Shown here piece after piece: positions 1-10,819 of a DNA stretch of 26,717 nucleotides. The position numbers were made by a program, and so were the translations under genes. Numbering within the stretch: position 1 is the stretch's first letter; every line of letters begins with the position of its first letter. This DNA comes from Nitrosomonas sp. Its GTDB lineage: Bacteria; Pseudomonadota; Gammaproteobacteria; Burkholderiales; Nitrosomonadaceae. Below the pieces are notes generated by a model. That model was not told the DNA's origin and ran no database searches. It saw nothing but the letters and a program-made list of their open reading frames with translations. The stretch is taken from the NCBI GenBank assembly GCA_016710135.1, contig JADJLM010000003.1, forward strand, positions 1-26,717, in the 5' to 3' direction.

Positions 1-1483
1 CGTTGGCAGCATCACGCTTATCGGTTACCACCGGGTAAGTAGATGTGGAATACCTTCTTTCATACGGAAAGCTCATCCATTTTAGGATCAACAAGAATCA
101 ATTCACTTGTTCTGGTGCAGCTTTATAGAGCAAACTTAAAAAATAATCGCACATTGATGGCAACGGATTCACCTGAGCCGGTTGTGCCAGCAATCAGCGC
201 ATGGGGCATTTTACCCAAGTCAGAGACAATGGGTCGACCACCGATATCTTTACCGGGCGCATGAACAAAGGAGAAACCATATCAGCATAAGCCCGCGAGC
301 TGAGAATTTCTTGGCGTGTCTGCGCACGACTTGTCGTTTAGGATTAAATCTCTAATCCCATGGTCGTTTTTACCAGGAATTGTTTTCATGAACACGGATG
401 CCTCGCTACTCACTCGGCACGGCGCCAATCTTTAACTAAGTTAATGATTTGATTTTCTTTACGCCAGTCGCTGGTTCGATCTCATAACGAGTAAATGATG
501 CTGCGGCCAGGATGAGCAGAGACGATTTAATCCTTTCAACACCAAATTCTTGTAGCCTTCGCTCGATCAACCGTGAAGCAAACCCCAAGGTTTCATTCGA
601 CAAGAGTTCTACATCAACCTTGGGTTCATCCAATAAATATAAGGAGAAAAGACTAGAGTCCGGGAGTTCCGAAAATAATGGTGCCTGCTTTTTCTTTAAG
701 AAAAGTGAGAAGATTTTGGAATCGATGTATCGGGTATTTCACCTCCTTGAGGGGGGAGGATGTGTCGATAAATCTTTTTTAAAATCATCAACATACCGCT
801 TGTTGCAATGAAGATAGCTCGGCTCTGCTCCACAGATCTAACCATGTTAACCATGACGCGCGGTAACGCAAGATAATTCAATTGTTTCGGGCCTATTTTC
901 TCAGCCGCTTCTTCATTCGTACCCAGGAAATCTCTGAGAACAGGCTACAAATCCAATTGCAAATAAAATAAAAAAAGTTCAATGAAGCACCAGTCACTCC
1001 CAATAATCGCGAGAAAGTTTGGCTAATCGTTTCTCTAATATTCCACCGGGTGCCAATGGAAGTACGATATTTAATGTATTAAACCGAAGCGCTTCAATCC
1101 CGCTACTTGCCACCAACAAGTAACAAAGCCGATCAACGATATGATTAAAGAACGTGGATCGAATAAACTTACGATGTCTATGCGTCGGTAACTCCAAATA
1201 ATTGCTGCGATAAATAAAGCAACTAACCACCAAGCGGAAGCTACAAATAGATAAAGCAATAAATCGGATAACCATGCACCAGCTTTGCCGCCTGTATTAG
1301 TTATTTGATTAATATTTTCTATGAGACCAACCTGGATCAGCGATTAAAGGTTAACAGTATGAGTACAAGGTACAACGCTACCGCGCCTAGCACTAAGCAG
1401 CCCGCTTCACGTAATAATTTAGCTAATTTGGGAGGCAGAGTATTGCTTGATTTCCTCGCCATCGATTTGTTGGCAACACCCAT
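1..1483 (-). CDS. ftsK: DNA translocase FtsK, 5' part, frame-disrupted
   Basis: FtsK anchors at the division septum and pumps chromosomal DNA. Reading leftwards from ATG at 1483, the protein begins MGVANKSMARKSS, followed by hydrophobic segments (LVLGAVALYLVLILLTF, then ASAWWLVALFIAAIIW and a third near 1090-1160) that match the FtsK membrane domain. The linker leads to DEPKVDVELLSNETLG (about 580-633), the RYEIEPATGV segment (460-490), REIL/SSRAYADMVSPL-type sequence (about 270-320), GKDIGGRPIVSDLGKMPH (200-260), the Walker A region near 150-180, VDPKM near 75-90 and GIPHLL at the left edge. The gene is therefore cut by the window edge. At least seven frame changes break it, for example near 20, 130, 305 and 425. 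The Walker A lysine reads as glutamate (GSGESV). Identification is firm; intactness is not. It is the last of four minus-strand genes. Confidence 0.9.
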
Positions 1484-1625
1484 GTGAATTCCTGGGAAAG
1501 GTAAGCAGTGACCTGCAGATTATATCGCTACTTTATTATCATCCCACAATCACAGACGGTCAAATGTGATAGCAGGACACTCCATAGTGATCGCAAAGTA
1601 CAGGGTATTCATGAACTAACTAATC

Positions 1626-2269
1626 TTACTTTGATGATTTTTCCTTACGCGCTTCTCAATCAATGCATCGAGAACAAGAATGGTATCACGCGGCCAATCG
1701 CTCATTTTACCGCTAGTTAGGTATTTCCCTCGACAACGAGCAGGTACACCGGTCAATTTATATTGCTTTGTCATTTGAGATGCGCGATTGACCATGTTCT
1801 GAACAGAAAAGGAATTAGGCGTTAACAAATTCTTTCGATCAACGCCTTGCTTTTCGATCCATTCAAATAGCGTTGATTCTTTTGCTAGATCAATTTTTTA
1901 GCATGAATCGCATCACAGATTTTATCGTGTAGATCTTTCGGAAATACCTAATGCTTCCATGGCATAGAATGTCTTAGCAGCAACTGACCAGTTTGCGCGA
2001 AAATTGCTGGAACATAGCGGAATTTTACGTCTTTAGGAGCATTTTTACGCCATTGATCGATATGCGGATGCAAATCATAGCAAATGCGGTGCTTCCGTAC
2101 CAGAAGAATTCGATGACTTCGATACTGCGGGCATCATCAGTCGGTTGTGGCGTTGAAAGAACAGTATAGTCTTTGCCTTCAACAATATCAGCAAAAGCCA
2201 CCGAGGGCACCTACGCTGCTTACACAGCCAATCAAAAGCAAGATAAAAAAGTTTAGTTAATTTTTTCAT
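1626..2269 (-). CDS. dsbA: Thiol:disulfide interchange protein DsbA, frame-disrupted
   Basis: DsbA is the periplasmic oxidase that introduces disulfide bonds into exported proteins. ATG at 2269 begins MKKLTKLF, followed by a hydrophobic stretch and an AFA cleavage site just before DIVEGKDYTVLSTPQ, so a signal peptide is likely once the frame breaks near 2215 and 2250 are closed. The thioredoxin part shows IEVIEFFWYG directly before the CXXC position (about 2070-2110), and the C-terminal part has KQYKLTGVPA (about 1740-1770), the cis-proline loop, and ends DALIEK...K with a reconstructed stop at 1626-1628. The first active-site cysteine codon reads AGC (serine), and two extra bases sit around the second. 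Frame breaks also occur near 1650, 1735, 1895 and 1945. It lies between the SPOR protein and ftsK on the same strand. Confidence 0.85.
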
Positions 2270-2323
2270 ATCATCGCAAATGGTGAAAGGAATGTAAAAA
2301 ATCATTTTAGAATAAAAGATCCA

Positions 2324-2944
2324 TCAAGGCATACTACTTGTCGGTAACCTAATTATATTTGATTCAATTTGATTTTCCTGTAGGGAAGCCCGAATCTGGT
2401 CAATTTCATGGATATCCGAAAAAGGCCCCATACGAACGCGATACCAGGTGCCTTTATCCGAAGACTCAGTCGATTGAATGGCAGCCATCATGCCTAGAAA
2501 CGCAAGCTCTGCTTTTACTTTCTCAGCTTCTTTTGCACTCTTAAAGGAACCAATCTGCAAGAAAAAACTGTTAGTTGCACGTTGAACGTTATCGGTTTCA
2601 GGGGAGGTTTGGGCTACTTCTTTAGAATTTGAGAGACTTCCGGCATTAGGTTCATCGATTCCAGGTAGTATCTTATAAAAATCAAAGCGCGATTTACTTT
2701 CTTCTATCACATTACTGCTATTAACGGCACTTTTTTCTGTCTGAGTGGGTTTTTGGATAAAAGTTCTTCTTTAGGTCGACTTGCTGTTTTGTCTTCAGTT
2801 AAAAAAGGACTAGGTGCTGATTAATATAGAGCCATACACCGATTGCGCTGATTAAACCAAGTGCATAGCCAATAAATATACCAAGAATAAGCGAACCACC
2901 ACCTTTTGATGATGTTCCTCCCTTGATTTATAATCTCTACTCAT
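2324..2944 (-). CDS. SPOR-domain membrane protein (FtsN-like), frame-disrupted
   Basis: ATG at 2944 begins MSRDYKSREE, followed by one transmembrane segment (SLILGIFIGYALGLISAIG, about 2830-2900), a polar linker and a C-terminal SPOR domain. SPOR domains bind denuded septal peptidoglycan, so this is a single-pass inner-membrane protein with a periplasmic domain. The SPOR part is an unbroken frame over 2324-2710 and shows the typical FFLQIGSFKSAKEAEKVKAEL and WYRVRMGPF...A pattern. The linker between 2710 and 2900 is split by at least two frame shifts. Its place between argS and dsbA is common in betaproteobacteria. I do not assign ftsN itself because the early FtsA-interacting and essential segments cannot be recognised. 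Confidence 0.82.
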
Positions 2945-2964
2945 AAAATTCTATAAAATTACAG

Positions 2965-4716
2965 TTACATTTCGTTGGGCGCTGATACACCTAATAAGTC
3001 TAACCGTTAGCAATAACTTGCTGAATTGCAACAATTAATGCCATTCTTGCTAGCTTAAGTTCCTGTTCCGGTACGAGAAAACGCGTTGAATTATAATAGC
3101 TATGAAACGCGCCTGCCAGATCTTTAAGGTAGAAAGCAAGAAAGTGGGGAGCCCGTTCTTTTGCTGCAGCCTCAAGTGTATCAGGATAATCAATTAATTT
3201 CTGTATCAAAGCAAATTCTTCCTCATTACTTAACCAATTAGTTGGGGCATTGGAAAGTGTCGAGATTTCCTCACCCCATTGTGTAATAACGCTATTTATT
3301 CGAGCATGAGCATATTGCACATAACAAACTGGATTATCGTTCGATTGCGATTTTGCGAGATCCAAATCAAAAATCTAAATGCTGATCACTTTTCCGCAAC
3401 ACATAAAAGAATCGCGCTGCATCATTTCCAAACTTCCTTACGCATTCCCTTAGGGTGACAAATTCTCCTGAGCGGGTTGACATGGAAGCTTTTTTTGCCG
3501 TCTCGATAAAGTACGGCGAATTGCACCAATGCAATTTCCAGTTTTTTGGGGTCGAGGATAATGCCTGCATTGCTCCCTTGACTCGTGGTATATAACCATG
3601 GTGATCTGCACCCCAGACATTAATAATATGAGAAAATCCGCGTTCAAATTTATTGAGATGATAGGCGATATCTGAAGCAAAATAAGTATACTGCCCATTC
3701 TCCCGTTGGATTGCGATCTTTTTCATCACCAAATCGAGTTGAACGAAACCAAAGTGCACCATCCTGCTGATAAGTCATGATTTTTCTCGAGCGTAGTAAT
3801 CGCTTTTGCGATCAACCCATTATCAAAGAGTGATTGCTCAGAAAACCAAGTATCAAATTCAACACCAAACTCCATTAAATCATTGCGGCAATCACCGAGC
3901 TGCTCAGTCAAAACAAACTGATGGATATAGGAGTAATCTTCACTGAGAATTTCTTTTGCGGCCTGAATCAATTTATCCAACTGCTCATCTTCATTCGATT
4001 CCGATGATGCGTCGATTGGGGTAGCAAGCGGTATTAATGCCTGTGATTGATGTACGTAGCGATCGCCATGCGCTTCTTTTATCATCTTGGCCATATCGAT
4101 GACATACTCGCCCTGGTAGGCATTCCCAGGAAATGGAATTGATACGCCACAAAGCACAAGATAGCGTAACCAGGTTGATAACGTAAGAATATCCATCTGC
4201 CTTCCCGCATCATTTACATAGTACTCACGGGTTACTGAATAGCCATTCGCACGTAGAATATTTGCAAGGCTAGCGCCATATGCAGCCCCTCTTCCATGAC
4301 CAACATGTAAAGGCCCTGTGGGATTCGCTGAAACAAATTCAACTTGTATCTGTTTTCTTTTCCCAACATCAGTAGCGCCAAAAAGATCGCCTTGCTGCAA
4401 TACTTGTAATAAAAATTGTTGTTTTGCGGATTGTTTGAGAAATAAATTGATAAAACCATTGCCTGCAACTTCTGCTTTTCTAAAAAAGGGGAATCTGGAA
4501 GGAACTGAAGCAGTGACTGGGCGATTTCCTTAGGACTCTTATGCAAGAAACGAGCTAATTGCAAAGCAATATTGCTGGAATAGTCGCCATGTTCTACTTG
4601 TTTAGGGCGAGCCAGTTCTATAAAAATTTCACAATTGGGAGGTAATATTTTCTCAGTTGCTTGATAGAGTAATTCAGTGAAATGAACTTTAAAATTATTT
4701 TGTTTAAGGGCAGTCA
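2965..4716 (-). CDS. argS: Arginyl-tRNA synthetase, frame-disrupted
   Basis: ArgS charges tRNA-Arg with arginine in the cytoplasm and is essential. ATG at 4716 begins MTALKQNNFK. The N-terminal Add-1 domain follows (EHGDYSSNIALQLA near 4560-4600), then the class I core with VEFVSANPTGPLHVGHGRG (about 4270-4350; HVGH is the HIGH motif), NDAGRQMDIL, the DWG-type segment, YFASDIAYHLNKFERGF, INVWGADHHGYIPR and MSTRSGEFVTL (KMSKS-equivalent, near 3450-3490), and finally the DALR anticodon-binding domain (VCYVQYAHARI to EQELKLARMALI). The stop is reconstructed at 2965-2967, after VSAPNEM. Frame breaks fall near 2995, 3366, 3745 and 4400-4470. The ordered motifs make the identity secure. It is the first gene of the minus-strand group. 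Confidence 0.93.
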
Positions 4717-4907
4717 TAAGCAAAGAGATTTAAGTGAAACGTAAATTATATCGAGGTTGGGATGATTTCATGCGAGTGATTTATTTGAACTATCCTTTGT
4801 AACGAGATATTTTTTAAAAACACGTTAGGGTACTTCGCATAGATTACCAGTCATTACATTACCTATACTTAACTCGACAGTAATGTGATTTACATCGCTT
4901 GCAAGTA

Positions 4908-4913
4908 TATAAT
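4908..4913 (+). promoter_or_regulatory. Putative -10 box (TATAAT) of the membrane protein gene
   Basis: A perfect TATAAT lies 46 bases before the ATG at 4959. The hexamer 17 bases upstream (GTGATT) is a poor -35 match, so this is only a candidate promoter. The gap 4717-4958 separates the divergent argS and the plus-strand gene and contains no other gene that I can see. Confidence 0.35.
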
Positions 4914-4958
4914 AGTGCACATTAAATAATCGGTTAAGAAAAATTAAGGGTTGTAATA

Positions 4959-5617
4959 ATGGATAATAAGCAAATAAATCAAGCAAAAAGTGAGGATGAG
5001 ACCGATCTCTTAAATCACTGTGTCCAATACGCTAAAGTAATTTTGAATGAGCAACTGGCTCGGATTAAAAGTAAAAAATATGACTTTGCGCCTGAATTTA
5101 AATTCATGACAATCCAACTCTATCTTGTCGGGGTGATGTGGCAATTTTATGAAAAACAGCAACAGATGCCCCCTGAAATAGCTCGCGAGAAAGCTTTTTT
5201 GACACTTCATTCGATGATGATCAGTGATGGGCAAAACCTAAACGTGCTGATAAACAAATTGCCTTTATTAAGGAAATGTCAAAACTTAAAGATGGTGATG
5301 AGGCCTTGGCTATCCATATTGGATACGAGTCTAAGCCAGATGATGGAGTTTATCCGAAGTTTTTGATCACTATATTGATGAGCCTCGAGTTTCAGGTGCA
5401 TTATGGCGATCCTATGATCGAGGTAAAAATTATTTTATTGGGCGGATTGTTTGTTGGGATGGTGGCCGTATGGTTTGTCACAATTTTTATTCCGGAAAGT
5501 AGTGAACTTACTATTTTAGCGACTGGCTTGGTGGCAGCGTGTTTATTTATCTTGCCCACCTTCCTAATTGGTCTACTAATCTATCGCAACAAAGTTAAAC
5601 AAGGTGAACGTTCTTAA
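4959..5617 (+). CDS. Unrecognised membrane protein with two C-terminal helices, frame-disrupted
   Basis: I do not recognise the family. The protein starts MDNKQINQAKSEDETD and has a soluble, partly helical N-terminal part (QLYLVGVMWQFYEKQQQMPP, then EIAREKAFLTLHSMM). The frame breaks near 5240, where the continuing sequence reads AFIKEMSKLKDGDEAL. A second possible break lies near 5350-5420: one frame reads DEPRVSGALWRSYDRGK, which looks like real soluble protein, before the reading returns to the frame carrying two hydrophobic helices, IILLGGLFVGMVAVWFVTIF and LATGLVAACLFILPTFLIGL. It ends RNKVKQGERS at 5617. The topology suggests a cytoplasmic N-terminal domain anchored by a helical hairpin. 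It has its own possible promoter and is divergent from argS. No function can be stated. Confidence 0.6.
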
Positions 5618-5789
5618 CAGAATGTTGTAATACTTTCTACGTTGCCGTTGCAGTGTTAAAAACAGACTCGAAATGCCTCATATATTATATAAGCGCTACG
5701 CTTTTTCAGCTGTTTGCCTTGCTCTACTTCCTCAGAAGCATTTTTCAACGACTTGTTAAAGACAGTGGGTGAAGGTTGTCTTAAAAATT

Positions 5790-6646
5790 ATGAGTGCATT
5801 GATTATCGATGGTAAAGCAGTTGCCTATAAAGTTCGCAATACACTCAAGCAACGTACCGAGAAGCTTGTCCAATTAGGGATCCAACCTGGGCTGGCAGTC
5901 ATCTTGGTCGGTGATAATCCGGCATCCAGTATTTATGTGCGTAATAAGGCGAAAGCGTGTAAAGAAACAGGAATTCATTCTGAGGTTTATCAATTTTCTG
6001 GTGATACATCACAAATGACCGTGCTTGAGCATATTCATGCATTAAATGATAATCCCAAGATACATGGTATTTTGATCCAACTTCCATTACCCTCACATTT
6101 TGATACGCAGAGAATTATCGCGTCGATTGCGATCGAGAAAGATGTAGATGGATTTCATCCCTGTAATATCGGTGCGTTATCGACTGGTAATGCACGATTC
6201 TATCCTTGCACACCCTATGGCGTGATGACCTTATTGAATGAATTTAATTTAACCATCGAAGGACAACATGCAGTCGTCGTGGGGAGGAGTAATATTGTTG
6301 GCAAGCCAATGGCCTATATGTTGCTAGAGAAGGGAGCAACCGTTACAATTTGCACATCTAAAACGCAAAACTTATCCCAATTTACTCAGAGTGCTAATAT
6401 ATTAGTGGTTGCAACCGGAAGACCGCAAATGATCAGCGCAGAGATGGTCCGTCCGGGATCGGTTATCATCGACGTAGGAATCAACCGCTTAAGCGATGGC
6501 CATCTTTGTGGCGATGTTGATTTTGCTTCCGTTAAAGAAAAGCGGGCTATATTACTCCTGTCCCGGGGGGTGTCGGCCCCATGACCATTACCATGTTATT
6601 AAGTAACACGATCGAAGCTGCCGAGCGCGTTCAATCTGCTAACTAA
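5790..6646 (+). CDS. folD: Bifunctional methylenetetrahydrofolate dehydrogenase/cyclohydrolase FolD
   Basis: FolD interconverts 5,10-methylene-, methenyl- and 10-formyl-tetrahydrofolate using NADP, supplying one-carbon units. I chose the ATG at 5790 (MSALIIDGKAVAY) rather than the upstream one at 5769. Family motifs are all present: ILVGDNPASSIYVRNKAKAC with the catalytic lysine, GILIQLPLP, KDVDGFHP, the nucleotide-binding VVVGRSNIVGKPMA, and VIIDVGINR. One base is missing near 6541 (AAAGAAAAGCGGG). Restoring it continues the protein through the conserved PGGVGPMT segment and on to the stop at 6644-6646, giving the usual length of about 285 residues. It lies 48 bases before aceE on the same strand. 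Confidence 0.93.
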
Positions 6647-6694
6647 AATCAAGGATGTTGCTTATCCTTCAATTGAACATTACAGTTACTCAAT

Positions 6695-9354
6695 ATGAAC
6701 TCACACGATATTGATCCACAAGAAACGCAAGAGTGGCTTGATGCCCTTGAATCGGTTCTCATCAATGAAGGACCGGAGCGGGCGCATTATTTATTGGAGC
6801 GCTTAGTTGAGAAAGCGCGGCGCTCGGGTGCTTACCTGCCTTACAGTGCCAATACCGCTTATATCAATACTATCCCATCAGGAAAAAGAAGAACGCTCAC
6901 CCGGTGATCACGCAATCGAGCATCGAATTCGCTCCTATGTGCGGTGGAATGCGGTGGCTATGGTACTGCGCGCAAATCGAAATACCAATGTTGGGGGGCA
7001 CATTGCGAGTTTTGCATCAGCAGCCACGCTATATGATGTTGGCTATAATCATTTTTGGCATGCACCAAGTAGTCAGCATGGGGGAGATTTAATCTATGCT
7101 CAAGGTCATTCATCCCCGGGAATTTATGCTTATGCCTTTCTAATGGGAAAGTTATCAACCCAGCAGCTCGATAACTTTCGCCAAGAAACAGGTGGAAACG
7201 GTCTTTCGTCCTACCCTCATCCATGGTTGATGCCTGATTTCTGGCAATTTCCTACGGTATCGATGGGACTCGGCCCTCTCATGGCCATTTACCAAGCGCG
7301 CTTTATGAAATATCTTGGGAGCCGAAATTTAGTTGACACAGTTGGGCGTAAGGTTTGGGCTTTTATGGGTGACGGTGAGATGGATGAACCAGAGTCACTC
7401 GGGGCCATCACACTCGCATCACGTGAAAATCTCGATAATTTGATTTTTGTCATTAATTGTAATCTCCAGCGGTTAGATGGTCCCGTTAGGGGGAATGGCA
7501 AGATCATCCAGGAACTCGAAGCTGCATTTAGGGGCGCTGGCTGGAATGTCATTAAGGTTATCTGGGGCTCTTACTGGGACCCCTTGCTAGCTAAGGATAC
7601 CAAAGGCTTACTACAACAACGGATGATGGAATGCGTTGATGGTGAGTATCAAACATTTAAAGCGAGAGATGGCGCCTATGTCAGAAAACATTTTTTGGGA
7701 AATATCCTGAGTTACTCGAAATGGTAGCTAATATGTCCGACGATGATATTTGGCGGTTAAATCGTGGCGGGCATGATCCGCACAAGGATATACCGCTTAT
7801 GCTGCTGCGGTCAAACATCAAGGTCAACCTACCGTTATTCTGGCAAAAACGATTAAAGGCTATGGGATGGGTGAATCGGGTGAAGCGCAAAATATAACAC
7901 ACCAGCAGAAGAAGATGGGAACAATTTCCTTGAGAGCCTTTCGTGATCGATTTGGTTTGCCAGTTCCGGATGAAAAAATTGATGAAATTCCGTATCTGCA
8001 ATTTAATGAAGATTCAGAAGAATTTCACTATATGAAGTCCCACCGTGAGGCGTTGGGTGGATTTCCCCATCATCGCCGTCGTAAAGCGCAGCCCTTAAAT
8101 ATTCCTGCTTTGACCGCCTTCGAGATATTGTTAAAAGCGAGTGGAGAAGGTCATGAATCTTCAACTACCATGGCTTTTGTGCGCATTCTGAACATTCTTG
8201 TTAAAGATAAAAATATAGGGAAACATGTGGTGCCGATTGTTGCTGATGAATCTCGGACCTTTGGTATGGAAGGTATGTTCAGACAATTGGGAATTTGGTC
8301 TTCGGTGGGTCAGCTTTACACCCCGCAGGACGCAGATCAGCTCATGTATTATAAGGAAGACAAGCATGGGCAAATTTTGCAAGAAGGCATTAACGAAGCA
8401 GGCGCTTTATCATCATGGATTGCTGCGGCAACTGCTTATAGTACGCATGGTATACAAATGGTTCCTTTCTTTATTTTTTATTCGATGTTTGGCTTTCAAC
8501 GTGTGGGTGATTTGATTTGGGCTGCAGGTGATTTACGGTGTCGCGGTTTTCTGATTGGCGCTACGGCTGGGCGTACGACACTAAATGGTGAAGGATTGCA
8601 GCATGAAGATGGCCATAGTCACTTGGCAGCTTCTACTATCCCTAATTGCGTTTCATACGATCCTACGTTTGCCTATGAACTGACTGTTATTGTTCAAGAT
8701 GGAATGCGCCGCATGTATTACGAGCAAGAAGATATCTTCTACTACATCACGGTTATGAATGAGAATTATGCCCAGCCTGATTTACCCAAGGGAGTTGATC
8801 AAGATATTTTGAAAGGCATGTATTTGCTACAAGATCGGAGCCATCAGCATAAAGAAAAAATGATTCCCTACAACTTCTCGGGTCAGGAGCAATACTGCGT
8901 GAAGTCATTGCTGCTGCTGAGATTCTTCAAAACAACTATGGGGTTGCTGCGGATGTATGGAGTGTAACGAGTTTTAATCAACTTCGGCGAGAAGCGCTAA
9001 GTATTTCTCGTTGGAACATGCTTCATCCTACCAAGCCAGCTAAAACATCACATATCGAAAATTGTTTAAAAAATAGACATGGGCCGGTAGTTGCTGCAAC
9101 AGATTATATGAAGTTATATGCAGATCAAATTCGTGCTTTTATGCCGGGGCGCTATAGCGTGTTGGGTACGGATGGATTTGGTCGATCTGATACACGGAGA
9201 AGCTTAGACATTTTTTTGAAGTAGATCGGTACTATATTACCGTTGCTGCGCTTAAAATTTTGTCAGAGGAAGGAAAATACCCGTTAAATTGGTATCTCAA
9301 GCGATCAAAACGTTGGGCATTGATCCTGAAAAACCGGAGCCTATTACACAATAA
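6695..9354 (+). CDS. aceE: Pyruvate dehydrogenase E1 component, frame-disrupted
   Basis: AceE is the thiamine-diphosphate-dependent homodimeric E1 of the pyruvate dehydrogenase complex. It decarboxylates pyruvate and acetylates the lipoyl groups of E2. The start is MNSHDIDPQETQEWLDALES, typical of the family. The NVGGHIASFASAATLYDVG segment, the GDGEMDEPESLG...NCNLQRLDGPVRGN thiamine-diphosphate site (about 7370-7490), the FGMEGMFRQLGIWSSVGQLY region (8260-8320) and the GLQHEDGHSH segment (about 8595-8625) are clear. The end reads GIDPEKPEPITQ with stop at 9352-9354. The span of about 886 codons matches the single-chain E1 family. Frame breaks lie near 6890, 7690, 7790, 8860, 9205 and 9280. 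aceF follows 74 bases later, so the two probably form an operon. Confidence 0.94.
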
Positions 9355-9428
9355 ATGATGTATAGCAATATTATTTGTGACGGTCTTTTTATCACTACAG
9401 TAGGGCTGGATTAAACTAAGGAACGTAC
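9355..9428 (+). promoter_or_regulatory. aceE-aceF spacer with ribosome binding site
   Basis: The spacer carries AAGGA at about 9418-9422, seven bases before a GTG, which supports GTG at 9429 as the aceF start. No terminator-like hairpin is visible, consistent with cotranscription with aceE. Confidence 0.5.
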
Positions 9429-10767
9429 GTGGGACAAGTAAAGAAAGTATTAGTCCCTGATATTGGGGATTTTAAAGAGGTTCCGGTCATTGAAGTGTTG
9501 ATTCGTGTGGGTGATCATTTGTCCATTGATGATGCCTTGATTACACTGGAGTCAGATAAAGCCTCAATCGAGGTACCTTCTCCTTATGCCGGAATTGTTA
9601 ATACAATACATGTGAAAGTGGGTGATAAGGTTTCTGAAGGCGCTGAAATCATCACTGTGGAACTATCCGAAGTGGAGGAAAGAAGCAGTACTTTCACTCA
9701 GACTGAAGTAGTGAGTGATTCGCCCACTGCGAGTAATCCAAAGCAGAGCATCTCTAAGGAAATACCTGTTGCAGCAGTTGAACAATCTGAAAGTAAAGCA
9801 CTCGCGCAGCAACAATCGCAGTCTTCTAGCAGGCCATGGAATGCTAATTTAGATATTACACCCCATGCAGGTCCTTCAGTACGTCGCTTTGCGAGAGAGC
9901 TAGGAGTCGATTTAGCTCGCGTGGTGGGGAGGGCCTAAGCATCGAATTCTTAAAGAAGATATCCTCGCTTATGTCAAGCATCAATTATCAAAGCCGACAA
10001 ACTCAGGAGAGCGCGGTTACTTAGATCTTTTACCGTGGCCACACGTTGATTTTGCAAAATTCGGCCCCATCGAACTAAAAACATTAAGTCGCATTAAGCA
10101 ACTGTCGGGAGCGAACTTACACCGGAACTGGGTCATGATTCCCCATGTTACTCAGTTTGATGAAGCGGATATTACCGAGCTAGAGTCACTCCGAAAAGAA
10201 CATAATGGATCCCAGGCGGCAAATGGAACTAAGTTAACGATCTTAGCTTTCTTGATAAAAGCGACCACGGCAGCTTTAAAAAAATTCCCTGAGTTTAATG
10301 CATCACTTGATAACAGCAATGGTGAAGCAAATTTAATATTGAAGCGGTATTATCATTTGGGATTCGCAGTCGATACGCCGAATGGGCTTGTTGTTCCGGT
10401 CATTCGCGATGCTGATCAGAAAGGCGTTATCACTATCGCCGAAGAACTTGGAAAACTTTCAGCCCTAGCTAGGGATGGAAAACTAAAACCAACGGATATG
10501 CAAGGTGCGAGCTTTACGATATCAAGTCTTGGTGGCATCGGTGGCACGGCGTTTACACCGATTATTAATGCTCCGGAAGTTGCTATTTTAGGCGTTTCTA
10601 AAGCCAGCTTGAAACCGGTTTATCGCAATGGAGAATTTGTACCTCGATTAGTCGTTCCTCTTTCGCTATCCTACGATCATCGAGTCATTGATGGTGCATC
10701 GGCAGCGCGCTTTACCTCGCATTTGTCGAATATTCTTGCAGACATGCGGCTTGCACTTTTTGAGTGA
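9429..10767 (+). CDS. aceF: Pyruvate dehydrogenase E2, dihydrolipoamide acetyltransferase, frame-disrupted
   Basis: AceF forms the core of the pyruvate dehydrogenase complex and transfers acetyl groups from lipoyl-lysine to coenzyme A. A single N-terminal lipoyl domain carries the lipoylation lysine in LESDKASIEVPSP. A Ser/Gln-rich linker follows, then the peripheral subunit-binding domain (AGPSVRRFARELGVDLARV, leading to the KEDI segment). The C-terminal catalytic domain has SFTISSLGGIGGTAFTPI and the active-site SYDHRVIDGASAARF. A frame break near 9937, in a G-rich run, separates the first 169 residues from the rest. The stop is TGA at 10765-10767. At about 445 residues it is a one-lipoyl E2. 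No lpd (E3) gene follows in this window. Confidence 0.94.
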
Positions 10768-10819
10768 TTTGCAGATCGATCAGCCATCAACCGCTGGCTT
10801 TCCTGTCTACAATACCTTA

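Noticed and set aside
43..264. Plus-strand open frame of 73 codons at the left edge
   Set aside because: The opposite strand encodes recognisable FtsK motifs over the same bases, so this is a shadow frame.
2215..2260. Possible lipobox (LLIGC) in the N-terminal DsbA sequence
   Set aside because: It appears only in one of several frames across a disturbed region, and the AFA cleavage site before DIVEG explains export more simply.
4889..4894. TTTACA as -35 box before TATAAT at 4908
   Set aside because: The spacing to the -10 box is only 13 bases, too short for a normal promoter.
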